DNA of 26,042 bases from CAWKEY01 sp963848675. Lineage in GTDB: Bacteria; Pseudomonadota; Gammaproteobacteria; Methylococcales; Methylomonadaceae. The first letter of the stretch is position 1. Each line of letters starts with the position of its first letter. Where the stretch lies: contig CAWKEY010000049.1 of assembly GCA_963848675.1 (NCBI GenBank), positions 1 through 26,042 of the forward strand, written 5' to 3'. The notes below the pieces were generated by a model. The model made no database searches. It saw only the letters and a list, made by a program, of their open reading frames with translations, and was not told the DNA's origin. Below, in pieces: positions 24,224 through 26,042 of this stretch. The position numbers and the translations under genes are program-made.

Positions 24224-24390
24224 CAACCTCGAGGAAGCGCCGAATATGTTGTTTTGGCATTCCGGCCAGCGGGCGGAAGCTTTACACGTTTTGAATGGTA
24301 TGCCGTTCATGCAGGTAGGTGACTGCCTTGTCGCCGTGTGGTTCCAAATGAGCGATTAGGGTGCGCTTTCTTAGCCATGTTCATCGGGTC

Positions 24391-24417
24391 TTAATCAAAC
24401 GTTAATCGCGTCTTAAT
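24391..24417 (+). promoter_or_regulatory. Three TTAAT repeats with 11-bp period
   Basis: TTAATC at 24391, TTAATC at 24402 and TTAATG at 24413 are spaced exactly 11 bp apart, 60-86 bases before the transpeptidase start. OmpR/PhoB-type response regulators bind direct repeats with about one helical turn. The half sites do not match the Pho box, so the regulator cannot be named. Confidence 0.4.
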
Positions 24418-24476
24418 GAAAATGCGATAAACTGCTGTTAATTATTGGCTATATCCTCGGAACCAACGACTTACGC

Positions 24477-25813
24477 ATGATGATTAAATTGAAAAACGCA
24501 ATCTTTCCGGCCCCGCTTTTATCAGTAATCGTATTAAGCACCTTCCTGGTCGGCTGTCAGAATATGCCGCTGTTTTCTTCAGCAGAAGAATCCGTACCGG
24601 TGCTTGTGCCGGGCAAAAAGCGAAAATATTGCCAGCCATGAGTTTCAGTTAGCTGAAGCACAAAATATGGTGGGTACGCTGGCGGTCATGGACACGCGCG
24701 AAACTGATACCCTGCCGGATATCGCCCGGCATTTTGGTCTGGGCTATAACGATATTACCATTGCCAACAAGGGCATCACGCCCTGCATGCCGGGAGCGGG
24801 CAAGCGCGTTCTGCTGCCTTTACGTTTTATTCTCCCTGGATGTGCCGCATAAGGGCATTGTCTTGAACCTGGCGAATATGCGCTTGTTTTATTATCCCAA
24901 GCAGCAGTCGAACACTGTATTCACCTATCCCGTCGGTATAGGCCGTCAAGGCTGGAATACGCCGATGGGGGTAACGCGCATCGCCGACAAGAAAGCCAAT
25001 CCGGTCTGGACGGTGCCAGAATCGATACACCGTGAACATGCGCAAAAAGGCGATCCGTTGCCGAAAGTGGTACGTTCAGGCCCTGATAACCCCCTGGGAA
25101 GATATGCCATGCCGCTGGGGTTTTCCGGCTATTTAATTCACGGCACCAACAAGCCTTACGGCATCGGCATGCAGATCAGTCATGGTTGTGTGCAGCTTTA
25201 TCCCGAAGACATTGAAGTGCTGTTTAAGCAAGCCAGGATTGGCATGCCGGTGCGGATCATTCATCAGCCTTATATGACGGCATGGGATCAGAACATGCTG
25301 TATCTTGAAGCGCATGAACCGCTGGAAAAATGGGCCAGGCAAAAGCCGGTGCTCAAAAAGAAATTATTGAAAGATCTGCGTGCAATAAGCGCGGAAAAAA
25401 AATTGACCGTTGATTGGGAAAAAGTTGAACGTATCCTGCAACGGGCGGACGGCATACCGACACCGGTACTCGCGCAAAGCCCGGATATCGGGGAATTATC
25501 GGCTCAGGCCCTGCAAGTCGAACATCCTGGACAACTTTACGGACAGCCAGTTGCCGGAGAGCTCAAGGCTAGCGATTGGGCGCTGCTTGCGGCCAGCTTT
25601 GATAACGAAGCCGATGCACAGCAACTGGCGGTCATGCTTAATCATCAAGGGCCGCCCATACCTGCGCGCAAAATAGAAAAAAATGGCGCCTATCAGGTTA
25701 TCGCTGGCCCGTTTAAGAATAAAAAGGAAGGCAAGACGGTGGCCCAGCGCATCCGCATGGATTTTGAACTCGATGCAAAGCTTTTAAAACCGGGGCAGAT
25801 TCGGGAGAACTAG
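24477..25813 (+). pseudogene. L,D-transpeptidase lipoprotein gene with two frameshifts
   Basis: Three frames join into one protein of the ErfK/YbiS type. Part one is a lipoprotein signal (STFLVGC, cysteine about residue 27). Near the A5 tract at 24615-24619 one extra base breaks the frame; the next reads ENIASHEFQ, then a LysM-like segment (DTLPDIARHFGLGYNDI). At about 24837 one extra T breaks it again; the next frame reads DVPHKGIVLNLANMRLFYYP, the YkuD domain and SHGCVQLYPEDI with the catalytic histidine and cysteine (codons at 25181 and 25187). The arginine normal after HGCI/V is glutamine here. The C-terminal part (about 25570-25800) looks like a SPOR peptidoglycan-binding domain. The intact enzyme would cross-link peptidoglycan or attach lipoproteins to it. 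It is a true pseudogene or two read errors. Confidence 0.82.
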
Positions 25814-25873
25814 CATTCCAGGTCAACGCTAGCGCTTTCTGTTTCGTTTCGAAGTGCATGAATGTAAACATCA

Positions 25874-25900
25874 AGGCCGGGTAACACCGGCCTTTTTTTT
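25874..25900 (+). terminator. Rho-independent terminator behind the transpeptidase gene
   Basis: GGCCGG and CCGGCC form a stem around GTAACA and are followed by eight T. An AA before the stem extends it by pairing with the first T. It ends transcription from the transpeptidase gene. Confidence 0.88.
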
Positions 25901-26011
25901 GCGCGGTTTTCTCAAACAGTTCCTTCGTGTACCATGTATGCAATTAACGATGTGCACTCGTTCACCCAATGGCGCGGCATCACTTTGCACCAAATATAAA
26001 AACAAACACCT

Positions 26012-26042
26012 ATGCGCATATTCAACATTCATTTCAAGAATA
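26012..26042 (+). CDS. Start of a gene cut by the window edge
   Basis: Only ten codons are visible: MRIFNIHFKN. SbcC-type nuclease ATPases often begin M-(K/R)-I-x-x-(I/L)-x-x-KN, so an SbcC/AAA-type SMC-like protein is possible. Ten residues without a visible ribosome site are thin evidence, and sbcD is not directly upstream. Confidence 0.3.
   Translation, partial: MRIFNIHFKN

Noticed and set aside
1..26042. CRISPR arrays
   Set aside because: No set of regularly spaced identical repeats of 24-40 bases was seen on reading through; no cas genes.

Overview
The window looks like a gammaproteobacterial chromosome segment, probably from a methanotroph of the Methylococcales. That placement is inferred from gene content: a complete ParC, a lysine tRNA fragment that aligns base for base in length with the E. 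coli gene, a ModE/molbindin system, a HupE-type permease with a TonB receptor, and an AMP-phosphorylase-like enzyme beside a PRPP synthetase. No marker gene in the window proves it.

Left end, 1-6100: an accessory region. It opens with the 3' half of a lysine tRNA gene (93-137) lacking its 5' half, the usual scar of an element integrated in a tRNA; the element should lie to the left, outside the window. Then come an unrecognised 511-residue membrane protein, an IS630-family element with inverted repeats, a decayed PxKF-domain gene, a Phd/VapC-like toxin-antitoxin pair with a likely operator, a scrap of a NirJ-like radical SAM gene, and a membrane-anchored protein with four DSVLRRHY repeats.

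Molybdate region, 6389-11322: a leftward gene set (alginate-export-type porin, modA, modB, modC, di-Mop molbindin) faces a rightward modE, with a near-perfect 28-bp ModE operator between them. The porin, molbindin and regulator are intact. The ABC transporter is not: modA has a frameshift and an internal deletion, modB has lost its 3' end and modC its 5' end in one fusion deletion, and modC has a second frameshift.

Centre, 11593-18537: parC; a leftward pair coding for a MinD/ParA-type ATPase and a transglutaminase; a 590-bp gap with a REP-like palindrome; a four-helix membrane protein with one CxxCH haem site; a sodium:alanine symporter of the AGCS family.

Right part, 18538-26042: one long reading frame joins a HupE/UreJ-type metal permease to a complete TonB-dependent receptor, with a signal-peptidase-like site at the joint. 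Upstream there is a faint cobalamin-box-like sequence. Then follow an AMP/thymidine phosphorylase and a PRPP synthetase 18 bp apart, a lipoprotein L,D-transpeptidase gene broken by two single-base shifts, a clear terminator, and the first codons of a gene that runs off the window.

Several breaks (modA, modC, both in the transpeptidase) are single extra bases, some in short homopolymers, so sequencing error must be excluded for those. The two mod deletions, the PxKF stop codon and the NirJ scrap cannot be explained as simple homopolymer errors.
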